Below, in pieces: positions 12,701 to 23,710 of a DNA stretch of 64,000 bases. Source of the stretch: Holacanthus passer (taxonomy: Eukaryota > Chordata > Actinopteri > Pomacanthidae); NCBI GenBank assembly GCA_025331565.1, contig JAFREQ010000040.1, positions 4,327,001-4,391,000 of the forward strand, written 5' to 3'. Position 1 is the stretch's first letter. Every line of letters starts with the position of its first letter. The notes under the pieces are model-generated. The model was not told where the DNA came from. It saw only the letters and a program-made list of their open reading frames with translations, and ran no database searches. The position numbers were made by a program, and so were the translations under genes.

Positions 12701-15471
12701 TGGAACACCTTGATTTAGTGGCATCTTATTTCTGCACTAACATCTTGAAATATGTTAGACTGGAATATAATACTAGGATGGACAGTGGAGTCCCTCTCAC
12801 TCAATCACCCGTATTACAACAATATTAATAATATAGACCTTAATAGCCAATAAAAAAGAGATAAGATTAAAAAAATACAGTTTTTATGGCTGTTATAAAT
12901 AAGTAGAAACGTTTTTGCGATTTAATCTTGGTTAACTGGGTGAAAAAGTAATTTTTTATCTCAGTTGGAATTCACCCATTCCATGACTCCATTGTCTCAT
13001 TAAAAACCATGTGTCTGTTACTGTCAAGTTTCAAGATAGGGGCAAGGAAATCCTTTCACAGCCTTCCTCCCGAATCTAAATATATACTTCTGGATGGACG
13101 TGATGTGCTGAAGTCCGTGAGAAAAGCTCCGGAGAGATTTTGTAAACTGTGGCTTTATGGCTATCTCACTCCTTACAGACAGTAGAGATAGAGCAGTGTG
13201 GGTAATCTATTTACGTCTGGTTCTCTGAGGCCAGGTCCCGTCGGTGTGGTTTAGTCTGCTTTCCTCAGACCGACCTCTTTTTTTTGTCTTTTTGTCTCGC
13301 TCTCACGTTTCTTTCTGTCTGTCCCACCCTCCAGATAACCGCGAAGGCTTCTGCTTCACTGAGGTTCTGACCACTCTGTGTCAGATGACGTCTAGTAACA
13401 GGAACATGGTGACCAAGTCAGAGTGTTGCTGCGATGGAGGAAGAGGCTGGGGCACCAACTGCGAGCTCTGCCCCCTGCCCGGCACCACTCAGTACAAGAA
13501 GATGTGTCCTCTGGGACCTGGGTACACCACCGACGGCCGAGGTATCTCACTGCTGGAGACTTGAGTTAAAATCAAATATCCCTGTAAAAAATTGAGAATC
13601 AATTAACAATCAATCAAATTTTCCTTCAGTTGATGAGGGTTGTCTCCAAAAAGTATTGTTTTTTTGTAAACAGAGCCAACATGTATATTAAATCTATGAC
13701 CATACTGGTAGTGTTACATGATTTAGCCCCAAACTGCAAGTCACGAGTACTTTATATGTTTTGTTGTGAGACCGATTTCCTCCAACCTGCCTTGCAACCG
13801 CTGGTTTTTGTTCAACTCAGTAACTTGCAGTAGAAAGCTGGAATCGCTTTGAAGATCTTTTTTGGTTTTCATGGAGGCAACATCATCGAAGATTTAAAAA
13901 CTCACCTCCATAATACACATTACATTTACTAGGTATGAAATCAGCAGATCAAACCCAGAAGCAATGGTGGAATGTAACTAAATGCATTTACTCAAGTACT
14001 TATGTATACTTATAGAATATGATGCATCACTGTAGATTTAACTACACAACAGTATATAAAGTAGTTCAAATTAGCTCAACCTTAAACAACCGCAGCAGCA
14101 AAATACAACATACACATCAATGCAGAAGTAATATTAATCCAAAAACATCCGATATAACAGTAAAACACTGTCCGGGAACATTTTACTGCATAATGAGTAC
14201 TTTGATATTTTAAGTAAATTTTGCTGGTAATACTTGCGTACTTTTACTTAAGTAAGATTTTGAATGTAGGACTTTTACTTCTAATGAAGTACTTTTACTT
14301 AAGTGTAGGATCTAAATACTTGTAAGACAACAAGCAAACTTCAAACCCTTGAAAATGTTTGCATTATAATTACTGTTAGTGCCAGTATGTACTAACAGGC
14401 AGTGTTTTCCAAAATGGCCTCTGTGCACAATTCCATTAACATTATAAAGTGCCTTAACAAAAAACAAAGCAGCGGATTGTTTAAGGTGATGGATTATCTC
14501 AACAAGTGTAGAGTCTCTGCAAGTTGATATTCTGTGTGTACTGAAATGACTGAAAAACATCCAGATAAAAAGTAGGACATCAGATGTTATGCTTTGTAAA
14601 TTTGTCAGCAGTGATTTGTACAGATGAAACCGCTGATACGGCTCTGAAGTGTTGAGTGCTAAATTAACAGCAGGTTGTTGTTGGCTGATATAATCGCTTG
14701 CAAACCATTGATTTTTTGCTTTGCCAGTAAAAATCAATAGTTTTATAATTGACACAACACTGATGCATAATGAAATGCGTGGAACAATATTTCCCTCAGG
14801 TAGTGCAGAATTGGGACACACAGCTGTTATTCACTATTAAAATCCAGTTTTTGGCAGATTATTCTCTGAAAGACTTAAAGCATGCATTGTTATTCCCACT
14901 CAGGCAACTGACTGGAAATTCATTTGTGCTAACTTTATCCGGAGCTAACCTTTTCTTGTTTTTGTCCAGATATCGATGAGTGTCGTGTGATGGGGAACTT
15001 GTGCAAGAACGGTCAGTGTATCAACACCCTGGGCTCCTATAGCTGCACCTGCAAACCTGGCTACACCAATGACATCAGCGGGACACTGTGTGTGGGTAAG
15101 GCTGACTTTCACCTCCAGCACTTACACTTTATGGACTCTTTTCCTACCATGCCTACCTCCCATTCTCATTCCTGGTGTCTAGTAAAGAGCTGAAACTACG
15201 TGGGTGGACTGCCCACACACTCATCTGAAAAATGCAGCCTGAGTCTGTCTGTCTCATCAGCTCCCCTTATGGAATTTCTGGCTACAGGATCAAACTCTTT
15301 CTGTCTCTCACTCTTTCTATCTCACCCTCTCTCTCTCTCCCTCTAGATGTTGATGAGTGCATACAGGCACCAAAGCCTTGTAACTTCATCTGTAAGAACA
15401 CAGAGGGAGGCTACCTCTGTTCCTGCCCCCGCGGATACATCCTACAGGAAGATGGAAAGAGCTGCAGAGGT

Positions 15472-15530
<59 letters not shown>

Positions 15531-18500
15531 AAACAGATATAGATATTCAAGAGTAGCCCGCATTAAACCCTGTGCTACCCAGATCGGTTGAGTTCAGTGG
15601 CTTGCTCTTGGGTAGAGAGTGCTGCTCTTGTAGCAAGAGTCGAATGAGACATATTTCCCCTGGGGACAATAAAGTTCAAGTTGAAGTTCTTGCTTGACTT
15701 AGTTTCCAGGTTAGAGCCACTGTAGTGCTGACTGGGCCGGGCCCCCTGCCAGTGTTCTGCTCACTGTCCCAAGACACTCCATTTGGACTGGTGTGTCCAC
15801 GTGCACGTGTTTGTCCATGAACGTGTATCCTGCATCCAGGACCGGTGACACAGTACATCTGGCAGCGTCTCTGTTTATCAGGCTTGTTTGTGAGTCCAAA
15901 CAAGTGTGCGCATGGTGTTCAGTTTTTTAGGGCCTCTTTCATCTTTATTTACCATAGCTTCAGTTTCCCCCCTCTGCAGTCCCCCTCCGTGTTTCCGGTG
16001 TCTGGTTCATTTGCAGTTCATTTGTAGGTCAGTGACTGTAGAAGGACTGGAATTTGACTCACAGAAAAGAGCAGCCCCCCATACAGTAGTACATGCAGTG
16101 GTCTGACACGACTTCAACCGCAGGGTCTATAAAAACTTCCAAGCAGTTTTAACTTTTCTGTGAAATTTATAGATGACTTTATGTTGTTCAACTTTTCCTC
16201 TCTTTCAGATCTGGATGAGTGTTCAACCAAACAGCACAACTGTCAGTTCTTATGTGTTAACACCATCGGTGGGTTCACCTGCAAATGTCCTCCTGGCTTC
16301 ACCCAGCATCATACTGCCTGCATTGGTAAATACACACATGCAGCATATAGAAATACTGCATTTTGTAATTAGAAATGCTTTTTATACAACTGTCTGTGTA
16401 TTCCTAAAACACAAACACAAATTGTAACGCAAATTCAGATACACTCCCGTATCAAATATGGGGACACATTTTGGTCTTTCACAGTGTAATTTCTCAGAGT
16501 ATCTTGCAGCCCAGCTCATAAAAGACCCCTGAAGCACCCTCTTGTTTAACCTTTACTAACTCCCATTCAGAGTTAATGGACTCCGGCTGATATCACACTG
16601 ATCTTATTAGGCTGGACTGGTTTGGAGTCATGGCAGCTTAGCAATGCTTTGTTATGGAACTTTGCAGTGGATTGCTATGACTACCACAAGCTTTTTTTTT
16701 TCCAGACCATAAAGCAGCTCCCATGACTTCACATCAAGTCAGAGACAGGGAACCCTCAGTTTTGACTGTAGGAATAACCCTCATACAAATGACATACAGT
16801 AGGTGTGGATGTATTATTAATTTAGGAGCAAGAAGGTTGGAGAAACATTGGTGTGAAATAAAACGCTTGTTCAAATCATAACTCAGCTGATGTATGGGAC
16901 ACTGAACTCCTTTAGTGCAGGTGCTCGTTGGCCACAATTATTGAACTGAACACTTTTCCAGACATGTTGTAAATACTGTATGTAAGACCTTGTAATTCCT
17001 TCCACCATATCTGTCTGTTATTATACTGGATAAGGATGTCCAGTATAATAATGTTTGTCAGTGATCCTTCCTTTAAAGAATTTGCCAGGTAGTGTTTAGA
17101 GAAAGTAGACCCTTCCCTCTGTGATTTTGAGCACTACATCCCACATGTTGACTGTTCAGCAAATATAGGTGTAAAGCTGGGAACACATTATAAGACTATT
17201 TCAATCGACTGTGAAAAGACCGAGGATCAAACATTAAACAACTCACATTTGGAGATTACAGCCTTACTCGCTTTGATCTTAGTTGCTAAATAGCTTAAAG
17301 TACGTGAGTGTGTTCAGATTTGCATAGATTTCAGTCACAACAGTCAAACATGCTTGTGATGTTTGACTAAATAATCTTAACTCAAGGCTCACTTACTACA
17401 TTTTTTTCTGGGAAAAGCTTGTAAATAGATGTCGACTTTGGGCTATTTTGTCAAACTCTCATGACTCAAATGTTTGTCATTACCTCTTCTGGTCTGAGAT
17501 TAAATCAGCAGGTCAGAGATTTTATTCCCAAACCCTTGTAGACCGTGAAATAATTGGTACCAACAGTCCACGTTGACCTGCTATCCAAATCAGGCTTATA
17601 ATCAGCCTTTATATCATGTTTCCTGTTCCTTCTCTCTATGTAGACAACAACGAATGTGCATCAGACCCCAATCTGTGCGGCTCCAACGGTGTCTGCCAGA
17701 ACACTCCAGGGAGCTTCAGCTGCGATTGCCAGCGTGGATTCTCATTAGATCCCAGTGCACAAACCTGTGAAGGTCTGCAAACACTTCATACCAACCTCAG
17801 CTGATTCATGACAGAAAACAGGCTCTTACTGTAGTTTTGTTGTGTGTGTCCCTGACAGATATGGATGAGTGTGATGGTAACCACAGGTGTCAGCATGGCT
17901 GTCAGAACCTAGTAGGTGGATACAGGTGCAGCTGTCCACAAGGCTACCTGCAGCACTACCAGTGGAACCAGTGTGTGGGTGAGTAACACCACCAGCTTTT
18001 TTATCAGCAAATATAAAAATTCTTTCCGTTTGGGGCATCCTGGTGACTTGGAGGGCAAAGTATGTGCCGTGCAGCTTTGATGTTCTGGGAGTTTGGTCTG
18101 GAGCCCTTTTTAAAATAGGTTCCATCCATCCATCGTTCACCTCCTTCCTGCCACTCTTACAATATAAATTCGTCCAAAATGTTTTTCCTTCCCTCTGGAA
18201 GTTCAACCCTTTCCTTACTGAAGTAAGGTCATGAGAAAAGGAAACGTTGTGTCCAAACTAAATGCCCAACATCATTCAACTCTAATTACAAAATGAATTA
18301 CACACATGCGTAATTGATAAAGAGACAAAAAAAAAATACAAGCTATTAGGCCGATGAGAGAAATATTCCAGTCTAAAGGCAGAAAGTGACCTATTGAAGT
18401 AGGGACGAAAACCAAATGAAAAAAAGAGGATGGTGCAACACGAAAATCTGTAAGTACACAAAATAACTAGAAATAGCTCAGGCACAGACAAAGTGTGTGG

Positions 18501-19958
18501 CACAGGGCGTGAGTGTCTCTGTGTATGCCCCAAAATAACAAGCTTTTGTTAGTGAAACCTTTATTTGAATCTCTCCACATATTTACAACATTCATGGCAG
18601 ACTTTCCCAGTATTGTTTGTGTCCTTTAACTGGAATGACCTCTTGTTTGTTTACTTCCCGTCAACTTCCTGTGACCCAGATGAGAACGAGTGCCTGAACA
18701 GCCAGATCTGCGGGGGCGCGTCGTGCCACAACACCCTGGGGAGCTTCCGCTGCCTCTGCCCCACCGGCTTCAACTACGAGCAGACGGGCGGAGGCTGCAC
18801 AGATGTCAACGAGTGCTCCACCAGCCAGAACCCCTGCAAGTTTGGATGCTCAAACACGGACGGGGGTTACCTCTGTGGATGTCCGCCTGGATACTTCCGC
18901 GCAGGACAAGGGTACGTGAGTGGATGACTGTGTGTGAAAGCTGTCTGTAGGTGTTTCTAGTTGACTGATGGCTCTGTCTCTGTTTCAGGCACTGTGTCAC
19001 AGGTATGGGCTTTTCTAGTGGCGGCTCCAGTGCTGGACAGGGAGGTGAGGTGGATGATAATTCTCTGTCTCCTGAGGCCTGCTACGAATGTAAGATCAAT
19101 GGCTATCCCAAGAAGGGACGCAAACGTCGCAGCATCAACTCAACACAGGACGATCTTCTGGAAGACATGCAGGTAATCTGTCTGTCTGTGTGCAGGGCTG
19201 TAGCTACCACTGAGGACACCAAGGTCAAGTCCTCTGTAATTTATAGGGGAACTTTTTAAGTGAGTTGAGGGTACTCAACATTCAACAATTAAAAACCTAA
19301 ACAGGCGAGGTGTTTCATACAATGATTCCAGTCATTTTGGACTTGGATTTAACCCCCAGAATGTTATTCCTGGCAGTGAGGAGAAGGCCTTGTAACCACA
19401 ATAAAATTTTCTGAGGGTGGTATGGAATCCATTGACAAAAGTCAGGACCTCATTATTGATAAAATCCTGGCAACAGCCCTGTGTGTATGTGCTTTTATTA
19501 CACCTTGTCCTTTTGCCTCTCCTGATTGACAGAAAACAAACTGTAGTGTAGATCACACGTCTTATATCCTCTAAATTCAGTTAAACCGTGTTTTCTTTGT
19601 GCAGCTGACTGAGGAGGTGGTCAGCCTGGCCAGCGTGGACATCGAGGACACCCTGCAGTTCCACCTGAACATCAGCGACCTGAGCAACCGTGACCACATC
19701 CTGGAATTCACCCCGGCCTTGTCCACCCTGAGCGACCACGTGCGCTACAGCATCGACTACGGAAACGAAGAAGGCTACTTCAAGATCAACCAGAGAGAGG
19801 GTGTCAGCTACCTGCATCTGAGCAAGAAGAAGGCCCTCCCCCAGGGGCGTACTCCCTTCAGATCAGCAGTATGCCCCTCTACAGGAAGAAGGAGCTGGCT
19901 GAGCTGGAGGACCAACACGATAAAGACTACCTCACAGGACAGCTGGGAGACGTACTGA
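227..19958 (+). CDS. fbn1: Fibrillin-1, 3' half (31 exons; 5' end outside window)
   Basis: Large secreted glycoprotein that polymerises into 10-nm extracellular microfibrils and binds integrins and latent TGF-beta complexes. The 31 exons translate to about 1417 residues in the order cbEGF(2)-TB-cbEGF(2)-TB-cbEGF(7)-TB-cbEGF(5)-TB-cbEGF(7)-C-terminus. This matches human fibrillin-1 from cbEGF21 to the end, so no module is lost. Nearly every cbEGF is one exon of 117-132 bp with phase 1 at both ends, starting (D)-I-D/N-E-C. FBN1 rather than FBN2 is indicated by the C-terminal propeptide (PALSTL, FKINQREG, SYLH, YSLQISS motifs) and by dut/slc12a1 next door. The first visible exon is internal, so the start codon lies off the left edge. 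The last exon has a probable one-base deletion: the in-frame stop is at 19956-19958, whereas the expected frame ends at 19985-19987. Family call certain; fbn1 identity very likely. Confidence 0.95.
836..2550 (+). CDS. fbn1: fbn1 TB4 module (RGD integrin-binding), two exons
   Basis: Exons 836-1003 and 2482-2550 together encode one eight-cysteine TB (TGF-beta-binding-protein-like) module. It has the triple cysteine CCC and a WGNPCE turn. The Arg-Gly-Asp codons lie at 874-882 in the context RSRGDASE, where human fibrillin-1 TB4 carries its integrin-binding RGD (known). The 1.48-kb intron 1004-2481 between the two halves holds no recognisable coding sequence. Confidence 0.93.
2636..3883 (+). CDS. 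fbn1: fbn1 exons for cbEGF23-24
   Basis: Exons 2636-2761 (126 bp) and 3761-3883 (123 bp), each a phase-1 cbEGF module starting DINEC. The intervening intron of about 1.0 kb (2762-3760) contains purine-rich sequence and no recognisable exon. Confidence 0.93.
3992..4318 (+). CDS. fbn1: fbn1 TB5 module, two exons
   Basis: Exons 3992-4150 (159 bp) and 4247-4318 (72 bp) encode an eight-cysteine TB module with the CCC triplet and the WNKPCEQCP segment. The N-F/L-T type sequon NMT is present in the first exon. The next seven modules are all cbEGF, as after TB5 of human fibrillin-1. Confidence 0.93.
4403..7624 (+). CDS. fbn1: fbn1 exons for cbEGF25-31
   Basis: Seven consecutive single-exon cbEGF modules: 4403-4528, 4626-4748, 5998-6123, 6236-6352, 6444-6569, 6656-6775 and 7499-7624. 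All are phase 1-1 and 117-126 bp long. Calcium-site starts read DIDEC, DIDEC, DRNEC, DVDEC, DIDEC, DINEC and DIDEC. The two larger introns (4749-5997 and 6776-7498) show no further coding modules. Confidence 0.93.
7625..10277 (+). other. fbn1: fbn1 large intron (2.65 kb)
   Basis: Longest fbn1 intron in the window, between cbEGF31 and TB6. It holds AT-rich sequence, a (GA)n microsatellite at about 9361-9400 and short GT/CA runs. I see no open frame with EGF or TB cysteine spacing on either strand. Confidence 0.8.
9361..9400. repeat. (GA)n imperfect microsatellite
   Basis: GA units interrupted by GGGAGC inside an fbn1 intron. Confidence 0.85.
10278..10630 (+). CDS. fbn1: fbn1 TB6 module, two exons
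   Basis: Exons 10278-10430 (153 bp) and 10568-10630 (63 bp) encode an eight-cysteine TB module with CCC and WGDPCEICP. The second exon ends in AAAG before a GTGTGT donor. Confidence 0.93.
10722..12505 (+). CDS. fbn1: fbn1 exons for cbEGF32-36
   Basis: Five single-exon cbEGF modules: 10722-10841, 10948-11067, 11159-11281, 11812-11943 and 12380-12505. The 120-bp phase of the first requires a GC rather than GT splice donor at 10842 (GAAG then GCCAGT). The fourth module is the longest here at 44 codons. Starts read DIDEC, DTNEC, DINEC, DQNEC and DLNEC. Five modules between TB6 and TB7 is the human fibrillin-1 arrangement. Confidence 0.92.
13335..13541 (+). CDS. fbn1: fbn1 TB7 module (single exon)
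   Basis: One 207-bp exon encodes the whole eight-cysteine TB module, unlike the other three TB modules here, which are split. The motifs DNREGFCFTEV, TKSECCCDGGRGWG and KKMCPLGPG match human fibrillin-1 TB7 closely. Flanking introns 12506-13334 and 13542-14969 contain no other module; the latter carries a candidate transposon relic. Confidence 0.94.
13962..14325. repeat. Candidate MITE with degenerate inverted ends
   Basis: The left end AATGGTGGAATGTAACTAAA...CATTTACTCAAGTACT and the right end AGTACTTTTACTTAAGTGTAGGATC...ACTTG are rough inverted complements. The internal ACTTTTACTTAAGTAA words are typical of a non-autonomous DNA transposon family seen in many fish. It lies in the intron before fbn1 exon 14970-15095. 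Ends are eroded. Confidence 0.5.
14970..18911 (+). CDS. fbn1: fbn1 exons for cbEGF37-43
   Basis: Exons 14970-15095, 15347-15469, 16209-16325, 17644-17772, 17859-17978 and 18680-18911. The first five encode one cbEGF each. The last, 232 bp, encodes two (cbEGF42 and 43) and ends in phase 2. Sequence is strongly fibrillin-1-like, for example KQHNCQFLCVN and FTQHHTACI. Intron 16326-17643 carries a perfect 13-bp inverted repeat and intron 15470-16208 a long (CA)n tract right after the donor. Confidence 0.94.
15473..15526. repeat. (CA)n microsatellite
   Basis: About 27 CA units beginning four bases into the intron after fbn1 exon 15347-15469. Confidence 0.95.
17018..17051. repeat. Perfect 13-bp inverted repeat (hairpin)
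   Basis: TTATTATACTGGA (17018-17030), an 8-base loop, then TCCAGTATAATAA (17039-17051). Located in an fbn1 intron. Confidence 0.85.
18989..19172 (+). CDS. fbn1: fbn1 penultimate exon: unique C-terminal domain with furin site
   Basis: 184-bp exon encoding the end of cbEGF43 and the fibrillin unique C-terminal region with the CYEC motif. It is followed by a basic run GRKRRS whose Arg-Lys-Arg-Arg codons are 19119-19130. That is a furin-type site, where profibrillin-1 is cut to release the C-terminal propeptide known in mammals as asprosin. The exon ends in phase 0 at CAG before GTAATC. Confidence 0.92.
19605..19958 (+). CDS. fbn1: fbn1 last coding exon (asprosin region), frameshifted as read
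   Basis: Encodes most of the C-terminal propeptide. Fibrillin-1-like residues run up to the codons for ALPQG at about 19833-19847. After the GGGG run 19844-19847 the reading frame leaves family sequence and stops at 19956-19958. The +1 frame resumes clear fibrillin homology (YSLQISS, PLYRKKELAELE, DYLTGQLGD) and stops at 19985-19987. One missing base explains this. A sequencing or assembly error in a G run is the likeliest cause; a real allele is the alternative. Confidence 0.9.
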   Translation: MTEEVVSLASVDIEDTLQFHLNISDLSNRDHILEFTPALSTLSDHVRYSIDYGNEEGYFKINQREGVSYLHLSKKKALPQGRTPFRSAVCPSTGRRSWLSWRTNTIKTTSQDSWETY

Positions 19959-19987
19959 AGATGAGGGTGCAGATCATCCTCCATTAA

Positions 19988-21240
19988 CCATCACAAGACT
20001 GAGACAGGCAGATGTTGCCGGCAGCTGCTAATCCAGTGTCAGTCTCTCACTTCCCAAAAGGCCAAACATCTCTGACTCTGGATCAGTGGTGAGGGGCAAC
20101 TTCTACTTGCTCCTACAGGGAGAAGGGCTCGCCACCAAAGAGACAAGAAGGGGGTGGGGGGAGGGACTGCATCATTTGATTGCCAAAGATGATTCTACAT
20201 ATCATAGATACAAATTCTGTGGAAAATGCCAGCTGAATGTGGCAGTATGAAAGAGTTCAGTCAAATGAAGAGCATATTGCCCCGACACACAACTTCAGCT
20301 GTGTGTAAAAAGCACTATTGAGAGTGTGAATGGTTTTTAATTGTAGGGTTTAATGTTGTATGATGATATGTGGAATCAGGTGCCACTTTGAAGGGCATGT
20401 GGACTGCAGAAAGCTCTAAAGGTTGAGTTTTTTAGAACTCAGCTTAGGTGGAAGAAAAGGGTGAGTCCCAATAGTCTGCAATAAATTCATTTCCTCCCCT
20501 CAGGTAAATGACTGAACAAACCTGGATACATGAAAGTAAACACATTTCTGCTTCCCCAGATATTAATTTAATGGAGTGAAGATGAAAAAAAGATTGTGAG
20601 AATGGTTAGGAGAGGAAAGGAACCCACTATGGACTATTGAGATGTAGCCATGTCTGAGCTTGAATGACTCCTACTGCATATTTAAACTATGCTTTTCCAT
20701 CTTTCCTACTGACTAGAATAATTCATATTTACTGGTGCTAGCAACACAACCACATAGACTTCTGAATGCACTGTACTACTATACAAAACTCTGTAGTCAA
20801 CAAGATACAATCCCATCGGCCATTCTGAAGATTTCATGTCTTTGCATCAGTAACAGCTAGCTTCATAGCCTGTCTGCTCTCCTCTATGCTACATGTAAAT
20901 TGTGTTTATACTGTAATAATCGATGCCACTTTTAATCTATGAAGCATTTGTAAACTAGAGGAAGCCCCTGGAATAGAGGGGTTTGTAATGGTGCTTATAA
21001 TGACCAACTACTTCCTTTGTAAACTGTGTATACATACACACACCTGCACACACAACACACATTGATGATGCCAAACCTGGGCCTTCATGATTATGCACTG
21101 AGGTCTTCGTGGCCACACATTCTCTCACAAGTACAATCAGTGCTGCATTGCCACGGACCAGCCTGACACCAGTCTGTGTTCTCTGTTCACATCAGTGAGG
21201 GTTTAGTTGTAAATTCACAATAAAAACATATTTTTGGTGT
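19988..21240 (+). other. fbn1: fbn1 3' untranslated region
   Basis: About 1.25 kb without open frames, running from the expected stop codon to the AATAAA at 21219-21224. Extent is inferred from the stop codon and the polyadenylation hexamer. Confidence 0.65.
21219..21224 (+). terminator. fbn1: fbn1 polyadenylation signal
   Basis: AATAAA followed by AAC and a GT/T-rich stretch (TTTTTGGTGTATATG), the usual downstream element layout. Confidence 0.65.
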
Positions 21241-21618
21241 ATATGTATTCACTGCTGTGCTTTCCCCTTTATCCAGAATTACTTATGTAACTACACTTTA
21301 AGTTAGACATGCATCAGTTGTGTGTAACCAAAGTACAGTGCACCATGATCTTTGAATGTTTTAGCTTGTGAAACTCACATTGCCCCAATGGAATCTGTTG
21401 TGAGCTGATCTTAATGTTTAGGTTTACTCACTAGGTTGAGATGCAATTCTTGTCCTGCACTGCCCCCAAGTGGAGAGTTGAAACTTTTGATTTGAAAGAT
21501 TTACCTTTGAGGAGAGCCAGACATGTTTATAAGACAGAATTCAAAACCTTTACTAAGAACATGTGTGTGTGACAGTTGCAGTTAAGCCACCAAACTCTCC
21601 AAAGTACAAAAGAAGAAT

Positions 21619-21624
21619 TTTATT
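21619..21624 (-). terminator. dut: dut polyadenylation signal
   Basis: TTTATT on the plus strand reads AATAAA on the minus strand, about 65 bp beyond the dut stop codon. This suggests a short 3' UTR. fbn1 and dut are therefore convergent, with about 0.4 kb between their polyA signals. Confidence 0.55.
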
Positions 21625-21687
21625 GGCATCTACTCAATAGATTATAACATATACACTCCATGGTCAGTCCAATTATATTTGGATCTT

Positions 21688-23553
21688 TCAGTTGCGTCCG
21701 GTTGAGCCGAATCCCCCAGCACCACGCTCTGTCTCATCAAGTGTCTGAAAGAACACAACAAAGCATTTTTCAATTTAATTATTAAAACTAATCTGATGAC
21801 ATAAACATGATAAAACCTGCTGCAGTAAAGACACACATCCAATGGAAAATCTGGCAGTGTCTGCACAAGTATAGTTGGTTATAGTTAGTTGCTTGTTTAT
21901 TGGGTGCACCAAGCCATTTATCCTCCCTTCATTGATATAAATGTGCTGAACAATCAAGTATAACAAGAGTTTAACAGCACCATAAACTACATCCTCAAAT
22001 GATTAGAGTTGAATAAACACCCCTTTAAATTAATCAGTTCCAACATTATAACCTTCATGAAGGCAGGATTTATTGCAGGACTGTTGTGTTAGTCTGAATT
22101 AATTTTAGCTAGGTGTACCTAATAAACTGGCAACTATGTTGAGTATGTGTTTAAACCTGCATTTGAGTTTCTCAGCTTGCAATTTACCTTTTCCTCCTCC
22201 AGAACTGGGTAGCAGATCTTCTCACACACCAGCTGTGCAACTCTGTCGCCCTTTTTCACTGGAAGAGGAACAGAAAGAGATGAATGTATAAATTGCATAT
22301 CTGTACTACAGACTGGTTATAAATATCTTCATATATTTATAATCTGTAAGAATTACTTCTGTGATATCTGTACAGAATTTTTTAAACAAATAGAAAAAAT
22401 ATTTCAACATTTATTCCTACTTATTAATTTAGAAGTAAAAAGGCTCAATACACATTCAAAGTTAATTATGGACATTTTTGTGTTCTCCTACATAGAATAA
22501 TTTTAGCACTGTAGGCAGTTTCAGTATCAGATGCAATTACCTCAATTCTCCCAGGTGTACATATCAGACTTTTAGTGCCATTTGCAAGCAAAAAGTTGAA
22601 TCTGATAACAACCCACAGGCACAAATTTGAACTAAACGTGTTATGCTTACTGTGAATGACATGGTGACATATTTCACTGATGCCATGACTCACCTTCAAA
22701 TGTCTCCTTGCCAAAGTTGAAAAGCACAACTCCTACATTTCCTCTATAGTCTTCATCTACAACTCCAGCTGGGGAGAACATATAGAGACATTAGAGAAAT
22801 TAAAATGGCTGACATGACAAGGGCTATTACCTGCTCATATGGATTATCATCATAAGTAGGTCAGGTAGATAAAGACTTACCACCAACATCAATGAAGTTT
22901 TTAGCTGCCAGTCCAGATCTTGGTGCTAAGAAAGAAAAAAAGACATGCACTGAGCAAAACTTAAACAGTCTGGCGACACAGGAGGAAAAACTTGTAATGC
23001 AAGAGTTTCACGGTTGCATCAGCATGTCAAATACTCACCCACTCTCCCATAGCAGCCGTGTGGAACTGCTATCTGGATGTCTGTCTTCACAATGGCCTTA
23101 TCCAGAGGTCCAATGGAGTAATCATATGCACTGTTTTAATTTAGAGAATTATGGTTAGCCGGTTTATATTAGCTGGCATTATATTCACATGACAGACGCT
23201 TGAATACAGGGCAATGTTTAGTAAGTAGATTCAACCTCTGTAGGAACAAGCTAAATGTAAAAATGTGAAATTCACAATTAGATTTTACAAACACATGAGT
23301 CGTTACAACTTCAGCGTGGTCACAGTATGAAAGACTCAGGTCAGTGAACCCAAACATAATTTTTAATATAAAGTATAACCAACCTGTAGAGATCAAATCC
23401 TGCTGCTTTAGCCGAGCCTCTGGTTGGTGTCGTGGCATGTTCAGAAAGTTTAGCAAATCTGAGGACAGGTCTCTCTTCTGCAGCCTTTGTTTCTGTTCTT
23501 GCCCTCTTTGATGGAGAAACTGCTGAAGCATCTGCAACTTCTAAGACAGGCAT
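21688..23553 (-). CDS. dut: Deoxyuridine 5'-triphosphate nucleotidohydrolase (dUTPase)
   Basis: Hydrolyses dUTP to dUMP and pyrophosphate, keeping uracil out of DNA and supplying the dTMP precursor; homotrimeric. Six exons in transcript order: 23384-23553, 23039-23130, 22881-22925, 22694-22768, 22188-22258, 21688-21744. They total 510 nt, 169 aa; human nuclear DUT is 164 aa. All five dUTPase motifs are visible: AAGFDLYSA (1), GRVAPRSG (2), GVVDEDYRGNVG with the catalytic Asp and the substrate-contacting Tyr (3), KKGDRVAQL (4) and the Gly-rich ERGAGGFGSTG tail (5). The N-terminus has SPSKRAR, matching the nuclear signal and CDK-phosphorylated serine context of human DUT-N. The start ATG was chosen as the first in-frame ATG. 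No separate mitochondrial first exon was recognised. Confidence 0.95.
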
Positions 23554-23710
23554 GATGACAAAGTTTTCACAGTTAAAAACAGACAGTACACTATGAAATT
23601 TATACGGACTAAGACTAAATATCACTAAGCAGGAGACAGAACTACAGGCGACTAGTAAAATCTCTAAAGCTTCTGCTCCAGTTTCTTGGCGGTTCTACTA
23701 GTAATACGAA

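Noticed and set aside
14312..14821. 169-codon minus-strand open frame
   Set aside because: Overlaps the candidate transposon end and fbn1 intron sequence. No similarity to a transposase or any family that I recognise.
17165..17340. Possible DNA transposon fragment in an fbn1 intron
   Set aside because: Only a vague resemblance to fish MITE ends; no inverted termini could be paired.
23341..23625. In-frame N-terminal extension of dut upstream of the ATG
   Set aside because: The first codon of the extended frame is GTG, and no ATG occurs before 23553. A mitochondrial isoform would need a separate exon that I could not find.
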